Shown: positions 43,486-52,780, counted from the first letter of the stretch. The stretch is DNA of 64,000 nt from Noviherbaspirillum cavernae (GCF_003590875.1 NZ_QYUN01000003.1:620001-684000), one strand, 5' to 3'. Notes: generated from the letters alone by a model not told the origin. Translations and numbers: made by a program.

Positions 43486-44430
43486 GTGGACATATTGAGC
43501 GAGATACTCACCGGACTGCGATCGGAAGGCATCATCACCGGCCGCTTCACGCTCGGCGCGCCCTGGTCATTCGTCAAGAATCCGGTGAATGGCGCACCCT
43601 TTCGCATCGCGACCGAAAATCCCTTCTGGGTCCGCGTGCGGGACGCGGCGCCGGTGCTGGTCCAGCCCGGCGACTTGATCGTTTTGCCGCACGGGGACGA
43701 GCACATCATGTCGTCCGCTCCGGTTGACGACGCCATCCTGTTCGACAAGCTGCTTGTCGACATGGGGATATGTCCATTGCCCAACCGGCCGCTGGCCTTC
43801 CGCGCGGGCGGCGATGGTCCCGTCACCGATCTGTACACCGGCATCATCCTCTATCGCGAGCACCGGCGAAATCCGCTGCTCAACATGCTGCCGCCGATGA
43901 TCCACATTCGCGCCGCCGACATCACGCCGTGGCTGATGTCCACCATGAAGTGCTTCATCGAAGAGTCGATGGCCTGCCAGCTCGGCTGGAATCACGCCGC
44001 CGCATGCCTGGCCGACTTGCTGTTCGTGCATGTGATTCGCATTTATCTGCAGGCGAACACCGAGAATATCTGCGGCTGGCTGCGCGGCTTGAGCGATGGG
44101 CAGATCAGCCGCTCGCTGTTGCTGATGCACAAGGAGCCGCAGCGCGAGTGGTCGGTGGATGCGCTGGCACTGGCGGTCGGCATGTCACGCTCGCGCTTCA
44201 CCGCCCGCTTCCAGCAGCTCGTCGGCGAATCGCCGATCTCGTATTTGACGGCGCATCGCATGTACATCGCGGCCGAGCATCTGGCTGCCGGCAAGTGCCG
44301 CATATCCGAAGTTGCGGCCAAGGTCGGCTACAACTCGGAGAAGAGCTTCACGCGTGCCTTCCGGCGCTGGTCGGGCGTGCCGCCGAGGACCTACCTGCGT
44401 TCCTCGCCTGTGGCGGAGATGCAGTTGTAG
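43486..44430 (+). CDS. AraC-family transcriptional regulator
   Basis: A 314-residue regulator from a GTG start with GGAG eight bases upstream. The N-terminal half is a cupin-like sensor (PFWVRVRDAAPVLVQPGDLIVLPHGDEHIM, AraC cupin_6 type). The C-terminal AraC domain (about 210-310) has LALAVGMSRSRFTARFQQLVGESPISYL and the second helix-turn-helix ISEVAAKVGYNSEKSFTRAFRRWSGVPPRTY. It lies upstream of the second Rieske/Liv-transporter unit and is its likely local activator. Confidence 0.86.
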   Translation: MDILSEILTGLRSEGIITGRFTLGAPWSFVKNPVNGAPFRIATENPFWVRVRDAAPVLVQPGDLIVLPHGDEHIMSSAPVDDAILFDKLLVDMGICPLPNRPLAFRAGGDGPVTDLYTGIILYREHRRNPLLNMLPPMIHIRAADITPWLMSTMKCFIEESMACQLGWNHAAACLADLLFVHVIRIYLQANTENICGWLRGLSDGQISRSLLLMHKEPQREWSVDALALAVGMSRSRFTARFQQLVGESPISYLTAHRMYIAAEHLAAGKCRISEVAAKVGYNSEKSFTRAFRRWSGVPPRTYLRSSPVAEMQL

Positions 44431-44771
44431 CAGGTTTTTCAATTCCCGATGCCGCAATCCCCTGTCATCACGGGCGAAGGCGGAGCGGGTCATTCGCGGA
44501 ACACTGCACCGCGCCTGTCTCGGCAACCGCGCCGCCGCATTGCCATTTTTTCTCGCAAACCCCCTCCGCACCGCACAAGCAGCGTGCATTGCCGGCACCG
44601 CATTTGTGCGCCCGTTTTTTTCCATATCCGTTTGATAATCGCGGCCCCCAATTTAGGCCGAATGGTTCCCTTTTTGAGCTTTCGTGAGGTTGTTCGGGGC
44701 ATATCGCTGCGCAAGAATATGTCTGCACTGTGACAGCGATGGCGTCACGACAATGAATCAAGGAGACCTCC
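44431..44771. promoter_or_regulatory. Intergenic region upstream of second Rieske gene
   Basis: The 341 bases have no convincing gene. An AT-richer segment (about 44625-44735) precedes the AAGGAGACCTCC ribosome-binding site of the Rieske gene, and a promoter for that unit should lie here. No clear dyad was found. Confidence 0.4.
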
Positions 44772-46094
44772 GTGCTGAGTGAAGAAAAGAACCGTTTGCT
44801 GACAGAAGTCGGGCCCGGCAAGCCGATGGGGGAATACCTGCGGCGCTATTGGCATCCGGTTGCCGGTGCCGATGAATTTGACAAGAAGTCCGTGCGCGCA
44901 ATCCGTCTCTTCGGCGAAGACCTTGTGCTGTTCAAGGACTTGAGCGGCAATTTCGGCCTGATCGAGCGCCGCTGCCCGCACCGCAATGCCGACCTCGTGC
45001 ACGGCTACGTCGAGAAGGAAGGCCTGCGCTGCAGCTATCACGGCTGGCAATTTGGTCAAAGCGGCCAGTGCCTGCATCAGCCGTTCGAGGAAGTCATGGA
45101 CCCGAGCGCGCGCATGCGCCAGGGCACGAAGATCAAGGGCTATCCGGTGAAGGAGAAGGCCGGCATGCTGTGGGCCTACATGGGTCCGCTGCCCGCGCCG
45201 GAACTGCCGGACTGGGACTTCCTGAATTTCAAGAACGGCTTCGCGCAAGCGATTTTCTCGGAGCTGCCCTGCAACTGGTTCCAGTGCCAGGAAAACTCGA
45301 TCGACCCGGTGCACTTCGAGTGGACGCACAACAACTGGATGGTGCGTCAGCAGGATCCGAACGGGAGCAACGTGCCGACCCACCTGCAGCTGCAGTTCGA
45401 AGAATTCGAATACGGCCTGACCTACAAGCGCCTGCGCGGCGGCGACACCGAGGACAACATCATGTGGACGGTTGGTCGCGTTTGCCTGTGGCCGAATGCC
45501 TTCTACCTCGGCCACCACTGCGAATGGCGCGTTCCCATCGACGACGAGAACACCCTGTCGGTGATGTGGATGTTCGGTCGCGTGCCGAAGGAAATGGAGC
45601 CGTATGAACAGAAGAAGATCCCGAGCTGGGTCGGCCCGCTGAAGGACGAGAACGGCGAATGGATCATCTCGCACGTCATCAACCAGGACTTCGCCGCATG
45701 GTACGGCCAGGGCCGTATCACCGATCGCACGAAGGAAAAGCTCGGGCAAAGCGACAAGGGCGTCGTCATGATGCGTCGCAAGTTCTTCGAGGAACTGGAT
45801 GCGATGGCGGAAGGCAAGCAACAACTCTTCGCGCAGATCTGGGATCCGGCGCAGAACGAGGACGTGTTCCTGCCCTCGGCCTGCCGCGAGGAGATGATCC
45901 ATGGCATGCCGCGCGAACAACAGAACGTGCACCACTTGCTCGGGCCTTACCTGAACGACTGCTTCGGCCAGTATGGCCAGCCGGACCGGGTGCGCGAAGA
46001 GTACGAGAAGGCCGTCGGCCAGAAGATGAAGATGGCGTCGACCTTCGTGAATGCCGTGCACGGCGCGCACAAAGAAGAAACAACGAGCAAGTAA
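44772..46094 (+). CDS. Stand-alone Rieske aromatic oxygenase (phthalate 4,5-dioxygenase-like)
   Basis: A 440-residue oxygenase from a GTG start after AAGGAG. Rieske ligands are CPHR (68-71) and CSYHG (87-91). The mononuclear iron site is QENSIDPVHFEWTH (about 175-188). The length and the MLSEEKNRLLTEVGPGKPMGEYLRRYWHPV start match the phthalate/OMO-type family. No reductase gene is adjacent; the nearest is at 41449-42402. The following importer and porin suggest that their substrate is this enzyme's substrate. Confidence 0.85.
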   Translation: MLSEEKNRLLTEVGPGKPMGEYLRRYWHPVAGADEFDKKSVRAIRLFGEDLVLFKDLSGNFGLIERRCPHRNADLVHGYVEKEGLRCSYHGWQFGQSGQCLHQPFEEVMDPSARMRQGTKIKGYPVKEKAGMLWAYMGPLPAPELPDWDFLNFKNGFAQAIFSELPCNWFQCQENSIDPVHFEWTHNNWMVRQQDPNGSNVPTHLQLQFEEFEYGLTYKRLRGGDTEDNIMWTVGRVCLWPNAFYLGHHCEWRVPIDDENTLSVMWMFGRVPKEMEPYEQKKIPSWVGPLKDENGEWIISHVINQDFAAWYGQGRITDRTKEKLGQSDKGVVMMRRKFFEELDAMAEGKQQLFAQIWDPAQNEDVFLPSACREEMIHGMPREQQNVHHLLGPYLNDCFGQYGQPDRVREEYEKAVGQKMKMASTFVNAVHGAHKEETTSK

Positions 46095-46133
46095 AAAGTC
46101 GTATCACAACTATTACCAATTCAGGAGAGCAAG

Positions 46134-47351
46134 ATGGCAAAACAGATTTCCCGTCGCACCATCCTCAAGGCCGCCGCTGCCAGCGCAGTGGTCGGTGCAG
46201 TTCCCATCCGCAGCTGGGCCGCGGAATCCGCAAAGATCGGCGTGATCCTGCCGACATCCGGCGTGTTCGCCTTCCCCGGTCAGCAGTCGCGCAAGGGCAT
46301 CGAGTACGCCGCGCTGGTGAACAAGGAGCGCAACGGTCCGAACATGGAGTTCATCTTCGCCGATACCGAATCGAAGCCGGAGAACGGTCGCGTCGCTGCG
46401 GAAAAACTGATTCGGCAGGGATGCACGGCGCTGATCGGCGCATGGGATACGGGCGCAACCATCTCTGCCGCGCAAGCGGTCGAGACCGCCAAGGTGCCGC
46501 TCCTGATCAACATCGGCTCCGCGCCGCAGATCACCGAGCAGGGCTTCACGCAGATCTTCCGCAACTTCGCATCGGTGTCGTCGATGATCGCTTCCGCGGT
46601 CACGCGCATCCATGAGCTGGTGACGACGCAGAAAGTGATGCCCAAGAGCGCCGTGGTCCTGTACGTCAACGACACCTTCGGCCAGTCTGCGCTGGCGTCA
46701 CTCGACGCGATCTGGGAAAAGGCAAAGGTGCCCATCAAGATCGTCGACAAGATCGGCTACGACGTGCGTGCCAAGGACTTGTCGGTCGAAGTGGCGAAGG
46801 CCAAGGCGACCGGCGCCGAGCTGGTGCTGCCGATCACGCGTACCAATGACGCCATCATGATCGTGCGCGAAATGGTCAAGCAGAAATACAACCCGATGGC
46901 CATCATCGGCCCGGGCAGCCCCGGCCCGTACGAACGTGCCTTCACCGATGCGCTGGGCAAGTTCGGCGACGACTACATGATCTGCGTGCCGTGGTGGAAC
47001 CCGCGCAATCCGCGCGCCAAGGTCATCGCCGAACGTTACGAAAAAATGGAAAAGGGCAACCGCTTCGAACTCAACGTCGGCTTCTCGTTCGAGGCAGTCG
47101 AGGTGATGGCGGATGCGGTCAAGCGCGCCAAGTCGAACGACCCGGCCGCGATCCACGCGGCGCTGAAGACCACCAACATCGAGGATCACATCATGTACGG
47201 CGGTCCGATCCGCTTCGACGAAAAGGGCCAGAACCCGAACATCGGCGTGGCCTTGCTGCAGAACCGCGACGGCGTGCCTACCGTGGTCGGTCCGCAGCAG
47301 ATCACGATGGCCGCGCCGGCATTCCCGATGCGGCCGTTCGCCGGTCGTTGA
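46134..47351 (+). CDS. ABC transporter substrate-binding protein (Liv type)
   Basis: A 405-residue periplasmic binding protein with a twin-arginine signal (SRRTILKAAAASAVVGAVPIRSWA, cleavage near AAE). Peripla_BP_6 features include KIGVILPTSGVFAFPGQQSRKGIEYA and VVLYVNDTFGQSAL. CAGGAG precedes the start. It is the first gene of the Liv unit and is followed by a hairpin before livH. Paralogue of the protein at 16701-17885. The ligand is likely an aromatic or short organic acid given the adjacent Rieske oxygenase. Confidence 0.88.
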   Translation: MAKQISRRTILKAAAASAVVGAVPIRSWAAESAKIGVILPTSGVFAFPGQQSRKGIEYAALVNKERNGPNMEFIFADTESKPENGRVAAEKLIRQGCTALIGAWDTGATISAAQAVETAKVPLLINIGSAPQITEQGFTQIFRNFASVSSMIASAVTRIHELVTTQKVMPKSAVVLYVNDTFGQSALASLDAIWEKAKVPIKIVDKIGYDVRAKDLSVEVAKAKATGAELVLPITRTNDAIMIVREMVKQKYNPMAIIGPGSPGPYERAFTDALGKFGDDYMICVPWWNPRNPRAKVIAERYEKMEKGNRFELNVGFSFEAVEVMADAVKRAKSNDPAAIHAALKTTNIEDHIMYGGPIRFDEKGQNPNIGVALLQNRDGVPTVVGPQQITMAAPAFPMRPFAGR

Positions 47352-47380
47352 GGCGGCCGTCCCGAGCGCAAGCACCAAAC

Positions 47381-47407
47381 AAGGCGCGCTGCTTCGGCGC
47401 GCCTTTC
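47381..47407 (+). terminator. Hairpin between binding-protein gene and livH (partial terminator)
   Basis: The stem AAGGCGCGC (47381-47389) pairs with GCGCGCCTT (47397-47405) around a 7-base loop, followed by a short TTT. It lies 30 bases after the binding-protein gene and 26 before livH. Such hairpins often stabilise or partly terminate transcripts so that binding protein exceeds permease. Confidence 0.6.
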
Positions 47408-47430
47408 CGTATCTGAATCAATAGAATCCT

Positions 47431-48312
47431 ATGCTCACTTCCAACCTGCCTCTCTACGCCAACATGGTGGCCAGCGGCGTGCTGATCGGCGTGATCTACG
47501 CGTTGATCGCGCTGGGCCTGACCATCGTGTTCGGCGTGATGCGCGTCGTCAATTTCGCGCACGGCGAACTCGTGGTGGTCGGCATGTATCTCGGCTACCT
47601 GATGTGGTCGGCATTCGGCCTGTCGCCCATCGTTGCCATGCCGATTTCGGCCATCATCATGTTCTGCGCAGGCTACCTGCTGCAAACCGGACTGATCAAC
47701 CGTTTCATCCGCCGTCCCCATCACGTGCAGGTGATCCTGTTCGTCGGCCTTGCGCTGTGCATCACCGGCCTGCACATGATCATCTTCGGACCTGAAGCGC
47801 GCCCCATCAGCAGCGCCGCCAGTTTCGAAGTGGTCGAACTCGGCTTCCTGCAGCTCGATGCGGTCCGCCTCTACGGCGCGCTCGCGGCATTGGCTCTGAT
47901 TGCACTGCTGCTTGCCTTCCTGCGCTATTCCGATACCGGCGCATCGATCCGCGCGGCGGCCGACAATCCCATCGGTGCCGCCGCCATCGGCCTGCGCGTC
48001 AATCGCGTGTTTGCCATCACCGCCGGCATCGGCCTGGCATGCGCGGGCGCTGCCGGCACGCTGATCGCGCCGATCTTCGACACGCAGCCGTATCTGGCCA
48101 GCGACATGACCACGATGGCCTTTGTCGTCGTCATCATCGGCGGGCTGGGCAGCGTCGTCGGTGCGCTGGTCGGCGGCGTGCTGATCGGCATTTCCGAAAG
48201 CATCGCCGCATTGGTGATCAATCCGGCGATGAAATCCATGATTTCCTACGGCCTGTTGATCGCGATGCTGCTGATCCGTCCGCAAGGCTTGTTCGGCGGG
48301 AGGCAGCGATGA
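47431..48312 (+). CDS. livH: Branched-chain-type ABC permease LivH
   Basis: A 293-residue inner-membrane permease with eight or so hydrophobic segments. LivH features: IYALIALGLTIVFGVMRVVNFAHGELVVVGMY near the start and IRAAADNPIGAAAIGLRVNRVFAITAGIGLACAGAAG (EAA-type loop). The last four bases (ATGA) overlap livM. It forms the channel with LivM. The branched-chain name is by family; the substrate here is probably an aromatic or organic acid. Confidence 0.87.
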   Translation: MLTSNLPLYANMVASGVLIGVIYALIALGLTIVFGVMRVVNFAHGELVVVGMYLGYLMWSAFGLSPIVAMPISAIIMFCAGYLLQTGLINRFIRRPHHVQVILFVGLALCITGLHMIIFGPEARPISSAASFEVVELGFLQLDAVRLYGALAALALIALLLAFLRYSDTGASIRAAADNPIGAAAIGLRVNRVFAITAGIGLACAGAAGTLIAPIFDTQPYLASDMTTMAFVVVIIGGLGSVVGALVGGVLIGISESIAALVINPAMKSMISYGLLIAMLLIRPQGLFGGRQR

Positions 48313-49328
48313 AAAACCTGATACTGAAAGACGGCGGCATCGCCGCACTCGTGTTCTTCGTGCTGCTGGCCTTGCTGCCGGCGGTGACCGGCGATGCGCT
48401 GATCTCGATCGCCACGCTGGTGCTGATGTTCGCGGTGTACGGCATCGCATGGAACCTGATGATGGGATACGTCGGCCAGCTGTCGCTCGGTCACGGTCTC
48501 TACATCGGACTCGGTGCGTATGCGGTGGCGCTGGCCACCGGCACGCACGGCCTGTCGCCGTGGCTGGGCATCCTGATCGGCGCGGCGATCAGTGCGGTCG
48601 TGGCGGCGGTGATCGCCTTCATCGGCTTCCGCTTCTCGGTGCGCGGCATCTACTTCACGCTGCTGACCATCGCTTGCGCGGAAATGATGCGTATCAGCTT
48701 CGACAACTGGAGCTATGTCGGCGGCACCGGCGGCTACTTCCTGAAGGCGGCGGGCGATACGCATCCGCTGCTGTCGCTGCGCGGCGATTCGACCTTCTTC
48801 TACTTCGCCTTTCTCATCCTGACCGCGATCACATTCCTGTGCAGCGCGGCCCTGATGAAATCGAAGTTCGGCTACTTCTGGCGCGCGATCCGCGAAGACG
48901 AGGATGCGGCGCGTGCCCTGGGCGTGCCGACGCTGCAACTGAAGATTCTGGCCGTGGTGATCAGCGCGATCATGACCAGCATCGGCGGCTCGTTTTACGC
49001 CTTGTTGAGCGGCAGCCTGTTCCCCGACACCATGATGGGCATGCGCTTCTCGATCGAGATCGTCATCGCCCCGATCATCGGCGGACTCGGCACGCTGTTC
49101 GGCCCGATCGTCGGCGCGCTGTTCGTCGTGCCGCTCGGCGAGTTCTCGAATCATGTCGCGCAAAGCACCGGCATCTACGGACTGAATCTGCTGATCCACG
49201 GCGCGCTGCTGCTGGTCGTGGTCTGCTTCATGCCCGAAGGCCTGTGGCCGGCGATTGCGAAGCGCTTCGGCCGCCTGCGCGCGCCGGCGGCGGCCAAGGC
49301 ATCCACACCTGCAACGGAGGGCCAATAA
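48309..49328 (+). CDS. livM: Branched-chain-type ABC permease LivM
   Basis: A 339-residue permease with about nine hydrophobic segments. Family features: NLMMGYVGQLSLGHGLYIGLGAYAVALA and FWRAIREDEDAARALGVPTLQLKILAVVISAIMTSIGGSFYAL. It pairs with LivH. Its TAA overlaps the livG ATG by one base. The C-terminal tail after the last membrane segment is alanine- and arginine-rich and probably cytoplasmic. The fully overlapping gene starts show one tightly coupled operon. Confidence 0.87.
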   Translation: MKNLILKDGGIAALVFFVLLALLPAVTGDALISIATLVLMFAVYGIAWNLMMGYVGQLSLGHGLYIGLGAYAVALATGTHGLSPWLGILIGAAISAVVAAVIAFIGFRFSVRGIYFTLLTIACAEMMRISFDNWSYVGGTGGYFLKAAGDTHPLLSLRGDSTFFYFAFLILTAITFLCSAALMKSKFGYFWRAIREDEDAARALGVPTLQLKILAVVISAIMTSIGGSFYALLSGSLFPDTMMGMRFSIEIVIAPIIGGLGTLFGPIVGALFVVPLGEFSNHVAQSTGIYGLNLLIHGALLLVVVCFMPEGLWPAIAKRFGRLRAPAAAKASTPATEGQ

Positions 49329-50062
49329 TGACTACACCATTGTTGCGGGTGGAAAGCCTGACAAAACAGTTCGCGGGCCTGAAGGCGGTAAGCAATGTGA
49401 GCTTCGACGTCGCCGCCGGTTCCATCGTCGGCCTGATCGGCCCCAACGGTGCCGGCAAGACCACGTGCTTCAACATGATTTCCGGCGCGTTGACGCCGAC
49501 GCAGGGCCGCGTCGTGTTCGAAGGTGAATCGTTCGACGGATTGTCGCCGGAGCAGATCTGCAAGCGCGGCGTGGCGCGCACCTTCCAGGTGGTGCGTCCG
49601 CTGCTCGACATGACCGTGCTGGAAAACGCGATGGTCGGCGCGCTGCTGCGCTCGCCCACGCTGGAACATGCACGTGATGTCGCCGCCGATACGCTGACCA
49701 AGGTGGGGCTGAGGCACAAGATGGACGTCAAGGCGCAGTACCTGACGCTGCCGGATCGCAAGATGCTGGAACTGGCGAAGGCGCTCGCGACCAGACCGAA
49801 GCTGTTGCTGCTCGATGAAGTGATGGCCGGCTTGCGCCCGACCGAGGCGAACGAAGTGATCGAGGTGCTGCGCGCGCTTAATCGCGACGGGCTGACCATC
49901 GTGCTGGTGGAGCACGTGATGCGCATCCTGATGTCGGTTGCACAACACGTCGTGGTGCTGCATCACGGCGAGCTGCTGATCCAGGGAACGCCGCAGGAAG
50001 TGACGCAGGATCGCCGCGTGATCGAAAGCTATCTGGGAAGGAAGGCCGAAAGTGTCGAATGA
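49328..50062 (+). CDS. livG: ABC transporter ATP-binding protein LivG
   Basis: A 244-residue ATPase. Walker A is GPNGAGKTT (about 38-46) and Walker B LLLLDEVMAGLRPTE. The signature region reads LTLPDRKMLELAKALA instead of LSGG, so the canonical LSGGQ is altered to LTLPD; this is seen in some Liv-type ATPases but worth noting. The C-terminus has the LivG HGELLIQGTPQEV ending. It overlaps livF by 11 bases. Confidence 0.86.
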   Translation: MTTPLLRVESLTKQFAGLKAVSNVSFDVAAGSIVGLIGPNGAGKTTCFNMISGALTPTQGRVVFEGESFDGLSPEQICKRGVARTFQVVRPLLDMTVLENAMVGALLRSPTLEHARDVAADTLTKVGLRHKMDVKAQYLTLPDRKMLELAKALATRPKLLLLDEVMAGLRPTEANEVIEVLRALNRDGLTIVLVEHVMRILMSVAQHVVVLHHGELLIQGTPQEVTQDRRVIESYLGRKAESVE

Positions 50063-50801
50063 AGTATTGGATGACGTATTGAAAGGGAACGCACCTCTGC
50101 TGGAGGTCGACAACCTGAAGGTGCACTACGGCGAAGCCGAGGCGCTCGCCGGCGTGAGCTTTCACATCATGCCGGGCGAGATCGTCTCCATCGTCGGCGC
50201 CAACGGCGCGGGCAAGACCACATTGATCCGCGCCATCGCGGGAATGCTGCCGGCGAAGACGGGCAGCATCCGTTTCAAGGGCAAGGACCTGAAGGGACTG
50301 GACAGCGCCGCCGTCTGCGAGCTGGGCATTGCACAGGTGCCGGAAGGCCGCCAGATTTTTCCTTCACTCTCGGTTGAGGAAAACCTGCGGCTGGGCGCAA
50401 CGCTGCGTCGTTCGCGCGCCGACCGCACGCGCAACATGGATCGCGTCTATGCGACCTTCTCGCGCCTCGCGGAACGCCGCAGTCAGCGCGCGGGCACGCT
50501 ATCGGGCGGCGAGCAGCAGATGCTCGCGATCGGCCGCGCCATCATGGCCAATCCGTTGCTGGTGATGTTCGACGAACCGTCGCTCGGCCTGTCACCTGCG
50601 CTGACCGATGAAATGTTCGCCGTGATTTCGGCGCTGCATGGCAGCGGCCTCTCCGTGGTGCTGGTGGAGCAGAACGTGGTGGAGTCGCTCGCGATGTGCC
50701 AGCGCGCGTATGTGCTGGAGAACGGTGCGATCGCACTGGAAGGAACCGGAAAGGAACTGCTCGACGACGATCGCGTGCGGCAGGCGTACCTGGGCTTGTA
50801 A
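50052..50801 (+). CDS. livF: ABC transporter ATP-binding protein LivF
   Basis: A 249-residue ATPase from a GTG start inside the end of livG. Walker A is GANGAGKTT (about 56-64), the signature is LSGGEQQMLAIGRA (intact) and Walker B LLVMFDEPSLGLSP. It pairs with LivG, whose signature motif is altered, so one composite ATP site may be weak. It is the last gene of the transporter operon. No strong terminator follows immediately. Confidence 0.87.
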   Translation: MSNEVLDDVLKGNAPLLEVDNLKVHYGEAEALAGVSFHIMPGEIVSIVGANGAGKTTLIRAIAGMLPAKTGSIRFKGKDLKGLDSAAVCELGIAQVPEGRQIFPSLSVEENLRLGATLRRSRADRTRNMDRVYATFSRLAERRSQRAGTLSGGEQQMLAIGRAIMANPLLVMFDEPSLGLSPALTDEMFAVISALHGSGLSVVLVEQNVVESLAMCQRAYVLENGAIALEGTGKELLDDDRVRQAYLGL

Positions 50802-51354
50802 CACTGCCTGTCATTTCGTGCGGACACGAGGATCAGCACTTCCGCTTTCGAAAAGATGTGAGTTTGTCATTCCTTGTGTCGTTCGTAGTGACGGTAATCG
50901 ACCCGTTTGCATCGGCAAGCCGTCACTATCGAATTGCCGCCTCATGACGGAAGGGCTTGATGAATCGGGACTGTTTGATCGAAGAATTGCTGGCTGGTGC
51001 GATAGCAATGAACCATAGGTGAAACAGCTGCAATGTTTGTTCAGAGAAGATGTCTTATTGCAGCAACGCTGTTACCGATTCTGTTCGTTTGTCGCACCGA
51101 TTGAACCTTCATTGTTGACGTGTTTTTCGTCGCTACCTAGAATCAATTCATTCGATAAAGAAACATTCGTTCGAATGGCGAACGATGTTGCGCAAACGAA
51201 GAATAGCGAAGTGATGGGATGACACCGGTCAGCAGATCGCTGACTGCCTCCCGACAATGAATCACAACTTCGTTGTGTAAAAAGAGGAAAGATCTCACGG
51301 TCTTTCCGAGGGCAATTGGATGCCTGAATTTTGTAAAACAAACAGGAGAACCTG
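50802..51354. promoter_or_regulatory. Intergenic region with operator-like dyad upstream of the porin
   Basis: The 553 bases have no supported gene. The perfect inverted repeat TCGTTCG (51167-51173) and CGAACGA (51179-51185) with 5-base spacer AATGG lies 170 bases before the porin start. Its size fits a dimeric regulator site. The region is AT-rich near 51100-51330, consistent with a promoter and leader. An AACAGGAG ribosome-binding site precedes the porin ATG. Confidence 0.5.
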
Positions 51355-52491
51355 ATGAACAAGAAATACATTTTGGGAGGCATGCTGATGAGCGCTGCCG
51401 CATTCGGCCACGCGCAAACAGCCAGCAACGTCACGGTCTACGGCCTGGTCGACACCGGCGTGGAACACGTCACGAACGTGGCCACCGGCGGCGGCAACAC
51501 CGGCTCGCTGACCCGCATGCCGACCAACACCGGCAACTTCCCGTCGCGCATCGGCTTTCGCGGCACGGAAGACCTGGGCGCAGGCCTGAAGGCAGTGTTC
51601 ACGCTGGAAAACGGTTTCGGCCCTGACACCGGTGGCCTGAACCAGGGTGGTCGTCTGTTCGGCCGTCAGGCTTTCGTCGGTCTGTCCGGCGACTGGGGTA
51701 CTGTCAGCGTCGGTCGCCAGTACACCATGCTGTTCTGGGGCACGCTGGACGCCGATATTCTCGGCAGCAACGTCTTCGGTTCCGGTTCGCTCGACTCCTA
51801 TCTGCCGAACGCCCGCGCCGATAACTCCATCGCTTACCGCGGCACGTTCAGCGGCTTCACCGTTGGCGCAACCTACAGCCTCGGCCGTGATGCGACCAAT
51901 GTTGCTGTAGCGAATCCGGCTGCCAATAACTGCGCCGGCGAAAACGCAGCCGACTCGAAGCAGTGCCGTGAATATTCGGCATTGCTGAAGTACGATGCGC
52001 CGACCTGGGGCGCGCTGGTGGCGTATGACCGCAAGTACGGCGGCAGCACCGGTAACGGCACCACGATTGGCCCGACATTCGACGGCCTGACTAACAGCGG
52101 CCTTACCGACACCCGCACCACCGTCAACGGCTACGTCAAGCTGGGTCAGGCGAAGGTCGGCGGCGGCGTGATCCTGCGCAAGAACGAAGGCAGCGCGACG
52201 CCGAAGTCCAACCTGTACTTTGTCGGCGCAGCCTACTCGATCACTCCGGCATTCGTGGTCGACGGCGAAGTGTACCGTCTGGACACGAAGGACAGCCCGA
52301 ACGACTCGAACCTGTTCGCAGTGCGCGGCACCTACAACTTCTCCAAGCGTACGGCAGCCTATGTCACCGCAGGCCGCATCAACAACAGCGGTGCAGCGAC
52401 GACCTCCGTCAGCAGCGGCGCACCTGGCAGCAACTCGCTCCCAGGCGGTTCGCAGACCGGCCTGATGGTCGGCATGCGCCACGCGTTCTGA
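51355..52491 (+). CDS. Outer-membrane porin (Gram-negative general porin family)
   Basis: A 378-residue porin. The signal peptide MNKKYILGGMLMSAAAFGHA is cleaved before QTASNVTVYG. The mature protein starts with SNVTVYGLVDTGVEHVTN, has the SRIGFRGTEDLGAGLKAVFTLENGF and GRQAFVGLSGDWGTVSVGRQYT segments of betaproteobacterial OmpC-like porins, and ends in the assembly signal GMRHAF with terminal Phe. It probably forms a trimeric 16-strand channel. Location after the Liv importer suggests entry of its substrate, but general porins are common. Confidence 0.9.
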   Translation: MNKKYILGGMLMSAAAFGHAQTASNVTVYGLVDTGVEHVTNVATGGGNTGSLTRMPTNTGNFPSRIGFRGTEDLGAGLKAVFTLENGFGPDTGGLNQGGRLFGRQAFVGLSGDWGTVSVGRQYTMLFWGTLDADILGSNVFGSGSLDSYLPNARADNSIAYRGTFSGFTVGATYSLGRDATNVAVANPAANNCAGENAADSKQCREYSALLKYDAPTWGALVAYDRKYGGSTGNGTTIGPTFDGLTNSGLTDTRTTVNGYVKLGQAKVGGGVILRKNEGSATPKSNLYFVGAAYSITPAFVVDGEVYRLDTKDSPNDSNLFAVRGTYNFSKRTAAYVTAGRINNSGAATTSVSSGAPGSNSLPGGSQTGLMVGMRHAF

Positions 52492-52522
52492 TGCAGTTGT
52501 AATCTGAAGTATCGAGCTTGAT

Positions 52523-52561
52523 ACAGCCTCCCGTTCCTGGAACGGGAGGCTGTTTTTTTTT
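52523..52561 (+). terminator. Intrinsic terminator after the porin gene
   Basis: A 15-bp stem, ACAGCCTCCCGTTCC with its complement ending GAGGCTGT (52523-52552), is followed by nine T. It lies 31 bases after the porin stop. A textbook rho-independent terminator. Confidence 0.93.
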
Positions 52562-52573
52562 GATGGCGGGAAT

Positions 52574-52780
52574 TCACTCCAGCCGGATTTCGCCGTCGAA
52601 CGTGACGCTGAACTGAAGCGCCGCGATCTCCAGCGTCATCTTTGCAGGCATGGTTTCGGTGCCGTCGAGCACGTGTTCAGCCATGGCCTTCGCCACGGCG
52701 CGCTCGATCTCGCGCTGCGAACTGACGCCGACCAGTTTCAGGAACTTGCGGATGCTGATGTTGAAAGTCTCTTCGTTCAT
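52574..52780 (-). CDS. DUF6494-like small protein
   Basis: A 68-residue protein, MNEETFNISIRKFLKLVGVSSQREIERAVAKAMAEHVLDGTETMPAKMTLEIAALQFSVTFDGEIRLE. The pattern matches the short conserved DUF6494 family, recalled from memory. An AGGAGAG ribosome-binding site precedes the ATG. The protein has an N-terminal helical region and a C-terminal pair of strands. It converges with the porin gene, and their ends are separated by the terminator. Function unknown. Confidence 0.75.
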   Translation of the reverse strand: MNEETFNISIRKFLKLVGVSSQREIERAVAKAMAEHVLDGTETMPAKMTLEIAALQFSVTFDGEIRLE

